Source: an uncultured Acidaminococcus sp.
GTDB lineage: Bacteria; Bacillota; Negativicutes; Acidaminococcales; Acidaminococcaceae
Assembly: GCA_900538365.1 (NCBI GenBank)
Contig: UPXT01000035.1
Location: 1-22,230, forward strand
DNA length: 22,230 nucleotides
Direction of reading: 5' to 3'
The translations under genes and the position numbers were made by a program. The first letter of the stretch is position 1; each line of letters opens with the position of its first letter. Positions 14,667-20,643 of this stretch are shown here, one piece after another. The notes under the pieces were generated by a model. The model ran no database searches. It had not been told where the DNA came from and saw only the letters and a program-made list of their open reading frames with translations.

Positions 14667-14686
14667 GATTGGATTGGATTGGATTG
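14667..14686 (+). repeat. Tandem repeat (GATTG)x4
   Basis: Four perfect copies of the five-base unit GATTG. It lies outside any recognised gene, so no phase-variation role is evident. Confidence 0.9.
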
Positions 14687-14764
14687 CATCAGAAAGCGGT
14701 TCTTTTGAAACAAAGGCATCACAAAGTTTTGAACCGACCTGCCTTCATATTTTTCCTTAAAAAC

Positions 14765-14778
14765 TTGATGCACATCAA
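14765..14778. promoter_or_regulatory. Perfect FNR/CRP-family type palindrome
   Basis: TTGAT-GCAC-ATCAA matches the TTGATNNNNATCAA box of FNR-type regulators exactly. No convincing -10 lies at the expected distance on either strand, and no gene starts nearby, so function is uncertain. Confidence 0.35.
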
Positions 14779-14931
14779 TCCGCCTTTACTAAGGCAGGGC
14801 AGCAAAAGCCGGAAACATCCTGCAAAAGGACGCTTTGGAAGCGATAAGGGAAGTCCAAGAACCCTGTTTGAGGGCAAATCTATTCGGTCCCCACCCTTCA
14901 AAGGCGCAGCAGTGTGGAGGCAGCTTTGTGT

Positions 14932-15630
14932 TTACCCCCTCGCCTTTTCCAATCTTTTTCTGATTTCCTCCAAGCGGTCTTCCCCTACACCCAGAACTTT
15001 TTGAAAGGGTGCATCAACGGGGATAAGGGCAAGTTCATCAGGATGAAGGTCCTTTACGACGCGTTCCAAAAAGGCCACACTTTTTTCGTCGTCGTTATAG
15101 CCTTTTACGATGGTCACTTCAAAGATAAAGCGGCCGTGATACTGCGCCCGGAAGGCTTTCAGATTGGCTGTATACTGCTCCAAGGTATAACCGGAAAGAG
15201 GCCGCTGACTTTTTTGAAAACCGGCATCCGTGGCGTTCTTGAGCTCGCCGATAACGGCCTCACAGCGATTGGCAAGGGCCTGGTACTCAGGCCGGTGCAA
15301 AAGGTAGCCATTTGAAAGAAGGCGCACAGCAGCCCCTTTTTGATGAATGAAGTCAATGATACGAGGCAGTGCCTGATGGACCAAGCTCTCCCCATGACCG
15401 TTCAGGAAGACTTCATCGATCCGCTCTTCATCCATGCGGCGCCCCAAATCATCAAGCGCTTTTGTCACATCGCCCAAATCCTGGATCTCGTCCGTCTGAT
15501 GCCGGCCTTCTTTCCGGTCAATGGGACAATAAATGCAATTAAAGGTACAGTACGTTTCGGGAAGGATATTGACTTCAAGGACCCTTCTCTCCGCTTCTTC
15601 ATAGGGCGCTTTGTAAATAAATTTGTCCAT
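14932..15630 (-). CDS. Radical SAM protein (COG0731-like)
   Basis: A 232-residue radical SAM enzyme with the cluster motif CTFNCIYC (C28, C32, C35) after VNILPETY, the NGHGE strand (SAM-binding GGE-like) and RLLSNGYLL further on. The order recalls COG0731 proteins, which are related to the wyosine-forming TYW1 core, but the usual N-terminal GPVPSRRLG-type opening is replaced by KFIYKAPYEEAERRVLE. No extra cluster site or partner domain is present, and the reaction is unknown. ATG 15630 has GAGGAGG eight bases upstream; an upstream in-frame extension of 18 codons is not supported. It is read divergently from ferritin and has an unusually long leader. Confidence 0.82.
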   Translation of the reverse strand: MDKFIYKAPYEEAERRVLEVNILPETYCTFNCIYCPIDRKEGRHQTDEIQDLGDVTKALDDLGRRMDEERIDEVFLNGHGESLVHQALPRIIDFIHQKGAAVRLLSNGYLLHRPEYQALANRCEAVIGELKNATDAGFQKSQRPLSGYTLEQYTANLKAFRAQYHGRFIFEVTIVKGYNDDEKSVAFLERVVKDLHPDELALIPVDAPFQKVLGVGEDRLEEIRKRLEKARG

Positions 15631-15779
15631 GATCGTTTCCTCCTCAACCAAAGTAACAAGGAGCAAATCAGCGCATTTTTGCACCGAGTCAATAAATAAA
15701 AAGAGTACATCCCCCTGCTCCTACAAGGCCTACTGGAACAAGGCGACATACCCGGCGGTACAAGAGTATACGTTTGTCT
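15631..15779 (-). other. Long structured leader of the radical SAM gene
   Basis: The 150-base untranslated leader can fold a nine-pair stem, CCTTGTTCC with GGAGCAGGG (including GU pairs), followed about 10 bases later by CTTTTTATTT, which looks like an attenuator. An earlier small stem TACC/GGTA lies upstream. I recognise no riboswitch class; it is not a T-box. Confidence 0.35.
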
Positions 15780-15785
15780 GAGCCT

Positions 15786-15814
15786 ACTATACCTATCTTG
15801 CATCCGTCTGTCAA
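15786..15814 (-). promoter_or_regulatory. Promoter of the COG0731-like radical SAM gene
   Basis: On the minus strand TTGACA (15809-15814, perfect) and TATAGT (15786-15791) are 17 bases apart. Transcription should begin near 15779, leaving a leader of about 150 bases. Confidence 0.8.
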
Positions 15815-15846
15815 GTCCAACCTGATCCATTTCTCCTTTCCCGTGC

Positions 15847-15852
15847 TATAAT
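15847..15852 (+). promoter_or_regulatory. Extended -10 promoter of ferritin
   Basis: Consensus TATAAT is preceded by TGC (extended -10). No consensus -35 at 17 bases. The start codon is 35 bases downstream. Confidence 0.6.
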
Positions 15853-15886
15853 GGAGGCAGAATCATTTACAAGGGAGACGATGTGC

Positions 15887-16399
15887 ATGCTAAACAAGAA
15901 AACCGCAAAACTCATCAACGAACAGGTCACACTGGAATTTTACTCTGCCTACCTCTACCTTGACTTTGCCAATTTTTACACGGATCAGGGCCTTGATGGC
16001 TTTGCCCACTGGTTTGAAATTCAGGCCCAGGAAGAGCGCGATCATGCCATGCTCATGAGAACGTACCTGCAAAACAACAATGTCCATGTCGAATTTGGCA
16101 CCATCCAAAAACCGGAAGGAAAATATAAGGATCTCATGAGTCCGCTCACGGCAGCCCTTGAGCATGAACAATTCATCACAAAATCCATCAATAAGATTTA
16201 TGGAGCTGCCCATGAAGAAGACGATTATCGGACCATGCAGTTCTTTAACTGGTTCGTCAAGGAACAAGGGGAAGAAGAAAAGAATGTCGAGGATATCATT
16301 AAAAAGATGAAACTTTTCGGCAGCGACCCCAAGAGCCTCTACGCTCTGAATCAGGAACTTCTGGGCCGCGTCTACGCGGCTCCGACCTTGGTCCTCTAA
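15887..16399 (+). CDS. ftnA: Non-haem ferritin
   Basis: Forms a 24-subunit cage that oxidises Fe(II) and stores ferric iron in the cytoplasm. The 170 residues match the FtnA length. Ferroxidase residues are in place: E17 (NEQVTLEFYSAYLY), E49 and H52 (QAQEERDHAM), then E in ALEHEQ and Q/E in FVKEQGEEEKN. I start at ATG 15887, nine bases after GGGAG; the ATG at 15881 is only three bases away and implausible. It is a single-gene unit with an extended -10 promoter and a strong terminator, read divergently from the radical SAM gene. No Fur box was recognised. Call is firm. Confidence 0.95.
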   Translation: MLNKKTAKLINEQVTLEFYSAYLYLDFANFYTDQGLDGFAHWFEIQAQEERDHAMLMRTYLQNNNVHVEFGTIQKPEGKYKDLMSPLTAALEHEQFITKSINKIYGAAHEEDDYRTMQFFNWFVKEQGEEEKNVEDIIKKMKLFGSDPKSLYALNQELLGRVYAAPTLVL

Positions 16400-16404
16400 A
16401 TAGG

Positions 16405-16450
16405 AAAATGGCCAATCGGGGATAAAAATTCCCGGATTGGCCATTTTTTT
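16405..16450. terminator. Terminator between ferritin and the YheO-type regulator
   Basis: A stem of 13 pairs AAAATGGCCAATC/GATTGGCCATTTT plus GGG/CCC after one mismatch, then seven T on the plus strand. It may also stop the minus-strand regulator gene. Confidence 0.88.
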
Positions 16451-16463
16451 ATGGAGGAAAGCC

Positions 16464-17114
16464 TTACTTGTCCCTTCCTTTTTCCCGTTTGATATAGCGG
16501 TACACTGTCGGTTCGGATAAATGCAGCTGGCGGGCGATCTCGACGACGGCTCCCTTCATCTGGTGGATACCGGCATTCATGAGATTGCGGATAACCGTTC
16601 CTTTTTCTTCCCTCGTCATCCGTTCTGGCGGCACCCCCACTGCCCTCATTTCACTTGTTACCATGCGGGGCAGGATATCCCCGACGGGCGTATCCATGGA
16701 TTCAGCCGTATCATCAAGGGCCCCCTCGAGATTATAGGCTTTCTTTAATTTCTGCAGGACAAGGTCAAGATCTGTTATGACATCCATATTGCGGTTGATG
16801 CACAAAAGCCCGATGACCTTTCCTTCATGCTTGATAAAAAACGTGGATGAAACAAAATTCTTGTTCTTGCTGCGTCCGTTATAGTTTGCCATATAGTCCC
16901 GCTTCACATAGGCCTTTTCTTCCATGATCTTGATAGCAAGGTCCGTAAAAGGACTGCCAACCTTGCGGCCAGTGTGAAACCCGTTTGCAATGGCAATCAC
17001 GGAATGTTTGGGTTGAGAAATATCGTGGAGCAGGATTTCACAGCTTTCGCCCAAGAGTTCTGCCAAAAAGGGCACCAGCGCCTTATAGGGTTCGAGAAGC
17101 GGATTATATTTCAT
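16464..17114 (-). CDS. YheO/DauR-type transcriptional regulator
   Basis: A 216-residue DNA-binding regulator. Residues about 5-120 form the YheO-type PAS-like sensor domain (opening LLEPYKALVPFLAELLGESCEILLHD, later SSTFFIKHEGKVIGLLCINRNMD). The C terminus (about 165-212) carries a helix-turn-helix, AVVEIARQLHLSEPTVYRYIKR, in the manner of DauR, which controls D-arginine use in Pseudomonas. The ATG at 17114 has GGGAG eight bases upstream. It lies downstream of and co-directional with the DAACS symporter, separated by a terminator and its own promoter, so regulation of the symporter is a reasonable guess, not shown. An inverted repeat sits in its leader. The ligand is unknown. Confidence 0.88.
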   Translation of the reverse strand: MKYNPLLEPYKALVPFLAELLGESCEILLHDISQPKHSVIAIANGFHTGRKVGSPFTDLAIKIMEEKAYVKRDYMANYNGRSKNKNFVSSTFFIKHEGKVIGLLCINRNMDVITDLDLVLQKLKKAYNLEGALDDTAESMDTPVGDILPRMVTSEMRAVGVPPERMTREEKGTVIRNLMNAGIHQMKGAVVEIARQLHLSEPTVYRYIKREKGRDK

Positions 17115-17135
17115 GATTCCATCTCCCTAGAGGTT

Positions 17136-17178
17136 GAAAGTACCGAACTGCAATGGAAATGGAATGACTAGTACTTTC
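17136..17178. repeat. Inverted repeat in the leader of the YheO-type gene
   Basis: GAAAGTAC (17136-17143) and GTACTTTC (17171-17178) form a perfect 8-base inverted repeat between promoter and start codon. Either an autoregulatory operator pair or an mRNA hairpin holding the region near the ribosome site. Confidence 0.4.
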
Positions 17179-17198
17179 CTTCGTATTCTACGAGTATT

Positions 17199-17227
17199 AT
17201 TGTATCTTCCATGATGTCATAAGTCAA
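17199..17227 (-). promoter_or_regulatory. Promoter of the YheO-type regulator
   Basis: On the minus strand TTGACT (17222-17227) and TACAAT (17199-17204) are separated by 17 bases. Confidence 0.75.
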
Positions 17228-17284
17228 TTCGTGAATCTTTGCCGAAAAAGAAAATCATTTCCTGCCTTTGTGCGAAAAGGATAC

Positions 17285-17323
17285 AAAAAGAGGTCCTCTG
17301 GCACAAGCGCCCAAAAGGACCTC
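17285..17323 (-). terminator. Terminator of the DAACS symporter
   Basis: On the minus strand GAGGTCCT and AGGACCTC pair around an 18-base loop and are followed by TTTTTG, 40 bases after the symporter stop. Confidence 0.75.
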
Positions 17324-17362
17324 CTTACGTCTTACTTTCCCATTTGCGAGGAGGGCATCATC

Positions 17363-18565
17363 TTAGGCTTCGCCCTCAGTTTCAAAAGCGACTTCTTTTA
17401 AAGGAACCAGCTTATTGCCGGCAATCTTATTGACCAGGATGGCAATGGCACCGTCACCCGTTACGTTGCAGGCTGTTCCAAAGCTATCCTGCGCCAGGTA
17501 CAGGGCAATCATGAGGGCCTGCTGGTCAGCCGTAAAGCCCATCATGCTCTGCAGGATACCAAGGGCGGCCATGACAGCACCGCCAGGAACGCCTGGGGCG
17601 GCCACCATGGTGACACCCAGCATGAGGATGAAACCAAACATGTTGCTGAACTCGATGGGTTTGCCGTTAAGCAGCATAACGGCCATGGTGCAGCTCGTCA
17701 GGGTAATGGTGCTGCCTGACAGATGGATGGTGGCACAAAGGGGAATCACGAAATCTGCAATGCCTGCAGCAACCCCATTCTTTTTTGTAGAGGCCAGGGT
17801 AACAGGAATCGTAGCGGCTGAGGACTGGGTTCCAATTGCCGTCATATAGGCTGGAAGCATACCTTTGAGCAGTTTGATGGGATTGCCGCCTGCTGCCGAA
17901 CCAGCAAGGGTATACTGAACCACAAGGATGACAATATGCAGGCAGATGATGACGAGGAAGACCTTGGCAAAGACGCTCATGATGGCGGCCACCTGCCCGG
18001 CGTGGGTCATATTCGCAAAGATCCCGCAGATGTGAAGCGGCAAAAGCGGAATGATGATGCTGGCAATGAGTTTTTCAATGATGCGCTGGAATTCGTGGGA
18101 CCCCTTTCGCAGCAAGTCATCCTGGCAGACGGCAATGCCAATACCAAGGATAAACGCAATGAGAAGGGCACTCATGACCCCCATCAGGGGAGGCATATCA
18201 ATGGTAAAAAACGGATGGAGCAGCCCCTTTTCGGGGTTAGCCAGATCGCGGGCCATATCAGGAGAAATGATATGGGAAAGAAGGGCATGATTCGTGAAAA
18301 AGGCCAGGCAGCCAGCAATAACGGTGGAGCAGTAGGCAATGAGGGTGGTCACGCCAAGGAGCTTACCGGCTGACTTACCCAAATCGGCAATCCCGGGGAT
18401 AATGAAACCAACGATGATCAGGGGAATCGTAAAGCCTAGGAAATTACCAAAGATAGAGTTGAATGTTGCCAAAATTCTGACTATACTAGGTAAATTAAGA
18501 TTTCCGATCACAATACCTAAAATAATTCCGAGAATCAGGCGTGGCAGTAAGCCGAGTTTCTTCAT
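17363..18565 (-). CDS. DAACS-family cation:amino-acid/dicarboxylate symporter
   Basis: A 400-residue inner-membrane carrier of the GltPh/SstT fold, driven by Na+ or H+. Eight hydrophobic segments plus two re-entrant hairpins are visible. The HP1 motif is TQSSAATIPVTL, TM7 has PLCATIHLSGSTI in place of the usual PxGAxxNxDGT, and TM8 has QDSFGTACNVTGDG. Relative to GltPh, the Arg that binds the side-chain carboxylate (R397) is Gly here, while the T, N and D of the TM8 site are kept. That argues against glutamate/aspartate and for a neutral, perhaps Ser/Thr or D-amino acid, substrate. ATG 18565 has GGGAGG eight bases upstream. A YheO/DauR-type regulator follows. Confidence 0.9.
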   Translation of the reverse strand: MKKLGLLPRLILGIILGIVIGNLNLPSIVRILATFNSIFGNFLGFTIPLIIVGFIIPGIADLGKSAGKLLGVTTLIAYCSTVIAGCLAFFTNHALLSHIISPDMARDLANPEKGLLHPFFTIDMPPLMGVMSALLIAFILGIGIAVCQDDLLRKGSHEFQRIIEKLIASIIIPLLPLHICGIFANMTHAGQVAAIMSVFAKVFLVIICLHIVILVVQYTLAGSAAGGNPIKLLKGMLPAYMTAIGTQSSAATIPVTLASTKKNGVAAGIADFVIPLCATIHLSGSTITLTSCTMAVMLLNGKPIEFSNMFGFILMLGVTMVAAPGVPGGAVMAALGILQSMMGFTADQQALMIALYLAQDSFGTACNVTGDGAIAILVNKIAGNKLVPLKEVAFETEGEA

Positions 18566-18621
18566 ATGAAATGCCTCCCTTGTGTTGTTGGACGTTGTCC
18601 GCTTTTTACTCTCGTATAAGA

Positions 18622-18650
18622 ATAGTACCATATCGCCCAAGGAAGTGCAA
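18622..18650 (-). promoter_or_regulatory. Promoter of the DAACS symporter
   Basis: On the minus strand TTGCAC (18645-18650) and TACTAT (18622-18627) are spaced 17 bases. Confidence 0.6.
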
Positions 18651-19015
18651 GCTTATTTCTCTTTTTGAAATGATTTATTGCATAATGAAAAGAAAATTCG
18701 TGATATTTTATAAATAGTGGCAACATGGTCGATTCAAAAAAGGCAAAAAACGAAAGAAGAAAGAAAAAAGGGTAAAACTTTTCCCTAATTAAGAGATAGA
18801 CAGTAGGATATGGGAAGGCTAATTTTTTGAAAAATAGAGGAAAGAACTGCATGATTGAAAGGCATGCATGCCTAAGTACGGTCCTCTCCCTTTCTTGGAA
18901 AAAGGTGCTGGTTTTATTACTGCCATGAGCCTTCAGACATAAGGCGCCTTTCCTAGGACGGCGAAGGACCCCCGCACAATATCCTCGCCCCCTTTTCTTT
19001 CATATTCATCTCTCT
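18651..19015. other. Intergenic stretch, AT-rich then structured
   Basis: No gene is supported. The left half is A/T-rich. GGCATGCATGCC (18861-18872) is a perfect 12-base palindrome. AAAGGTGC near 18903 can pair with GCGCCTTT near 18944 (8 pairs with one GU) around a 35-base loop. Neither matches a known riboswitch. They lie upstream of the NlpC/P60 gene promoter region. Confidence 0.35.
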
Positions 19016-19021
19016 TATAAT
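19016..19021 (+). promoter_or_regulatory. -10 element of the NlpC/P60 gene
   Basis: Consensus TATAAT 23 bases before the start codon; the -35 (TTTTCT around 18993) is weak. Confidence 0.4.
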
Positions 19022-19044
19022 AGATTTGGAAAGAAGGTGCCTTT

Positions 19045-20301
19045 ATGAAACCCATGGTTTTACTTTGTATACTCACGTTTATGGGAATTTCCCTCACAGC
19101 GTCCCCCGTACAGGCAAAGAAGCCGGCCGCTAAGGTTCAGCAGGCCACAAAAAATCAGCAGCAAGCCTCCCTTTTGATGGACCGCGTGCAGATTCACGCC
19201 TTAAATACCGCCATATCCCAAAAGATGGGCGGCCTCATCACAGCTGAAACGGCCCCCATAACGGCAGAAAAGCTTAACAGCGAGCTCAGCCGCTATCAGA
19301 TGGGGCGCGCCTTATACCATGATGGCCGTCTCATGACGGACAAAGAAAAGAAGGAACTTGTCAGCCGTGCCTACGGACGCATTCCTTCTGTCAATCCCTT
19401 ACGCTACGGGGTCACTGTAAAACGGGTGGATCTTAAAAGTTTCCCGACGGGGATGCGTGCCTTTTCGGCGCCTACGGACCGTGACTTTGACGTTTTTCAG
19501 GAAACAGCTGTCGATCCAGCCGTACCGGTCCTGATTTATCACGAAGATGCGACGGGGCAGTTCCTTTTTGTCCGCGCCTATTTTTACCGCGGCTGGGTGT
19601 CAAAAGAAAGTGTGGCCGAAACAGACCGCGCCACATGGCTGACGTATGCCGCGCCCAAGGAAAAAGCCGTTGTCACAAATAGGGTCCTTACCTTAGGGAA
19701 AGGAAAAGACGCAGCCCTTTACCAAATGGGAAGCTCCCTTCCCCTTGAAAAGGGCCGTCTCCTCCTTCCCAGGCGGAATCAGGCAGGCCGCCTTGTCATC
19801 CAAAAAGAAAAAGCGCGTTTTGATGACTCCCTGCATAAGGGGCCCCTCCCCTACACGGAAGAAAATCTGCTTATCCTTGCCCGGCGTCATCTCGGTGCGC
19901 CCTATGGCTGGGGCGGCAGGAAAAACAGCGTCGATTGCTCGGCCCTCACCCAGGACGTCTATCGGTCCTTTGGAATCGAGCTGCCGCGAAACAGCGGAGA
20001 ACAAGCCCGCACAACACCGGGCGTTTCCTTTCAAGGGCTCTCACGAAAAGCACGTCTATCGCTGTTAAAGACGTTGCCTGTTGGAAGTCTCCTCTATATG
20101 CCCGGCCATATCATGATCTACAGCGGGGAAAAAGACGGAGTCCCCATGGTAATCCACGCCTTGGGATCCAAGGGGGTCAGGGAAAAGGGCGCCGTTCGAA
20201 AAGTACCCGTCATGAAAGTCGTTGAAACACCGGTGGACATCCTGGGAAGCAGCGGCGTGACCCTCCTCATGAGGGTTACGAAGGGGATCGTTATCAGGTA
20301 G
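19045..20301 (+). CDS. Secreted NlpC/P60 (C40) peptidase with SH3-like domains
   Basis: Exported murein endopeptidase or muropeptide hydrolase of 418 residues. It begins with a signal peptide (MKPMVLLCILTFMGISLTASPVQA, cut before KK). Then come a helical N-terminal region (about 30-110), an SH3b-type beta region (about 115-275) containing VPVLIYHEDATGQFLFVRAYFYRGWV, and a C-terminal NlpC/P60 domain (about 280-418). Catalytic residues are C298 in YGWGGRKNSVDCSALTQ, H355 in GHIMIYSG and a third polar residue near H371. The domain order resembles SH3-containing C40 peptidases of Negativicutes and Desulfovibrio. AAAGAAGG lies upstream of ATG 19045. The stop TAG is followed, in the same frame, by about 67 protein-like codons broken by three stops (repeat copy B). 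Confidence 0.9.
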   Translation: MKPMVLLCILTFMGISLTASPVQAKKPAAKVQQATKNQQQASLLMDRVQIHALNTAISQKMGGLITAETAPITAEKLNSELSRYQMGRALYHDGRLMTDKEKKELVSRAYGRIPSVNPLRYGVTVKRVDLKSFPTGMRAFSAPTDRDFDVFQETAVDPAVPVLIYHEDATGQFLFVRAYFYRGWVSKESVAETDRATWLTYAAPKEKAVVTNRVLTLGKGKDAALYQMGSSLPLEKGRLLLPRRNQAGRLVIQKEKARFDDSLHKGPLPYTEENLLILARRHLGAPYGWGGRKNSVDCSALTQDVYRSFGIELPRNSGEQARTTPGVSFQGLSRKARLSLLKTLPVGSLLYMPGHIMIYSGEKDGVPMVIHALGSKGVREKGAVRKVPVMKVVETPVDILGSSGVTLLMRVTKGIVIR

Positions 20302-20460
20302 GAGGATGTCAAGCTGTCACGAGCCTACGATTCTCGCCGTCTTGCAGCCAAGGCCGCGGCTGTCAAGCAAAAGCTGGGAAAGAGGCTGTGATGCTAACAA
20401 ACCGAAGGGGAAAAGACGGAGGCAAAAGACCGTAAGAAAAAAGACGACAAGCAAAAGACC
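20302..20460 (+). repeat. Interspersed repeat, copy B
   Basis: Shares a 19-base block (20350-20368) and AGGCAAAAGACC (20420-20431, repeated with one base missing at 20450-20460) with copy A at 14461-14584, plus GGGAAAAGAC (20408-20417). The block is again in a hairpin (CTTG/CAAG with an inner AGCC/GGCT). The rest of the 342-base gap to the porin gene carries two stem-loops and no supported gene. A 72-codon basic frame (20306-20524, rich in KRRRQKTVRKK) has AGGAGG abutting its ATG with no spacer, so I do not call it a gene. Confidence 0.5.
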
Positions 20461-20470
20461 CGACGCAATC

Positions 20471-20495
20471 GGTACGATGCAGCCTGCATCGTACC
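20471..20495. other. Perfect stem-loop after repeat copy B
   Basis: GGTACGATGCA and TGCATCGTACC form a perfect 11-base stem with a GCC loop. The plus side lacks a T run, but the minus strand has an AT-rich flank only upstream of it, so it is a structural hairpin, not a terminator. Confidence 0.5.
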
Positions 20496-20518
20496 TAAGA
20501 AATAAAATAACGCAAGAC

Positions 20519-20563
20519 AAATAGCCCAGCAATGCAGCTTCAATTGCTGGGCTATTTCTTTTC
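20519..20563 (+). terminator. Terminator after the NlpC/P60 gene and repeat B
   Basis: AAATAGCCCAGCAAT (20519-20533) pairs with ATTGCTGGGCTATTT (20543-20557) over 15 bases, followed by CTTTTCC. It lies about 220 bases after the NlpC/P60 stop, so the mRNA should carry copy B in its 3' end. Confidence 0.8.
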
Positions 20564-20588
20564 CCAAAGATGCCGCAGTTCCAGCGGC

Positions 20589-20627
20589 AAAAAATAAAAA
20601 AGGACAGTGCCGAAGCACTGTCCTTTT
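20589..20627 (-). terminator. Terminator of the SLH porin
   Basis: On the minus strand AAAAGGACAGTGC and GCACTGTCCTTTT pair with a TTCG tetraloop and are followed by TTTTTTATTTTTT, 16 bases after the porin stop. Confidence 0.93.
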
Positions 20628-20643
20628 ATCCGCTCTAAAGGGA

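Noticed and set aside
15631..15779. T-box leader upstream of the radical SAM gene
   Set aside because: No TGGNACCGCG antiterminator motif on the transcribed strand and no specifier-type stem; the GGCGGTAC seen is on the other strand.
20306..20524. A 72-residue basic protein frame
   Set aside because: Its ATG abuts AGGAGG with no spacer, it spans the repeat copy and the terminator stem, and no promoter is seen.
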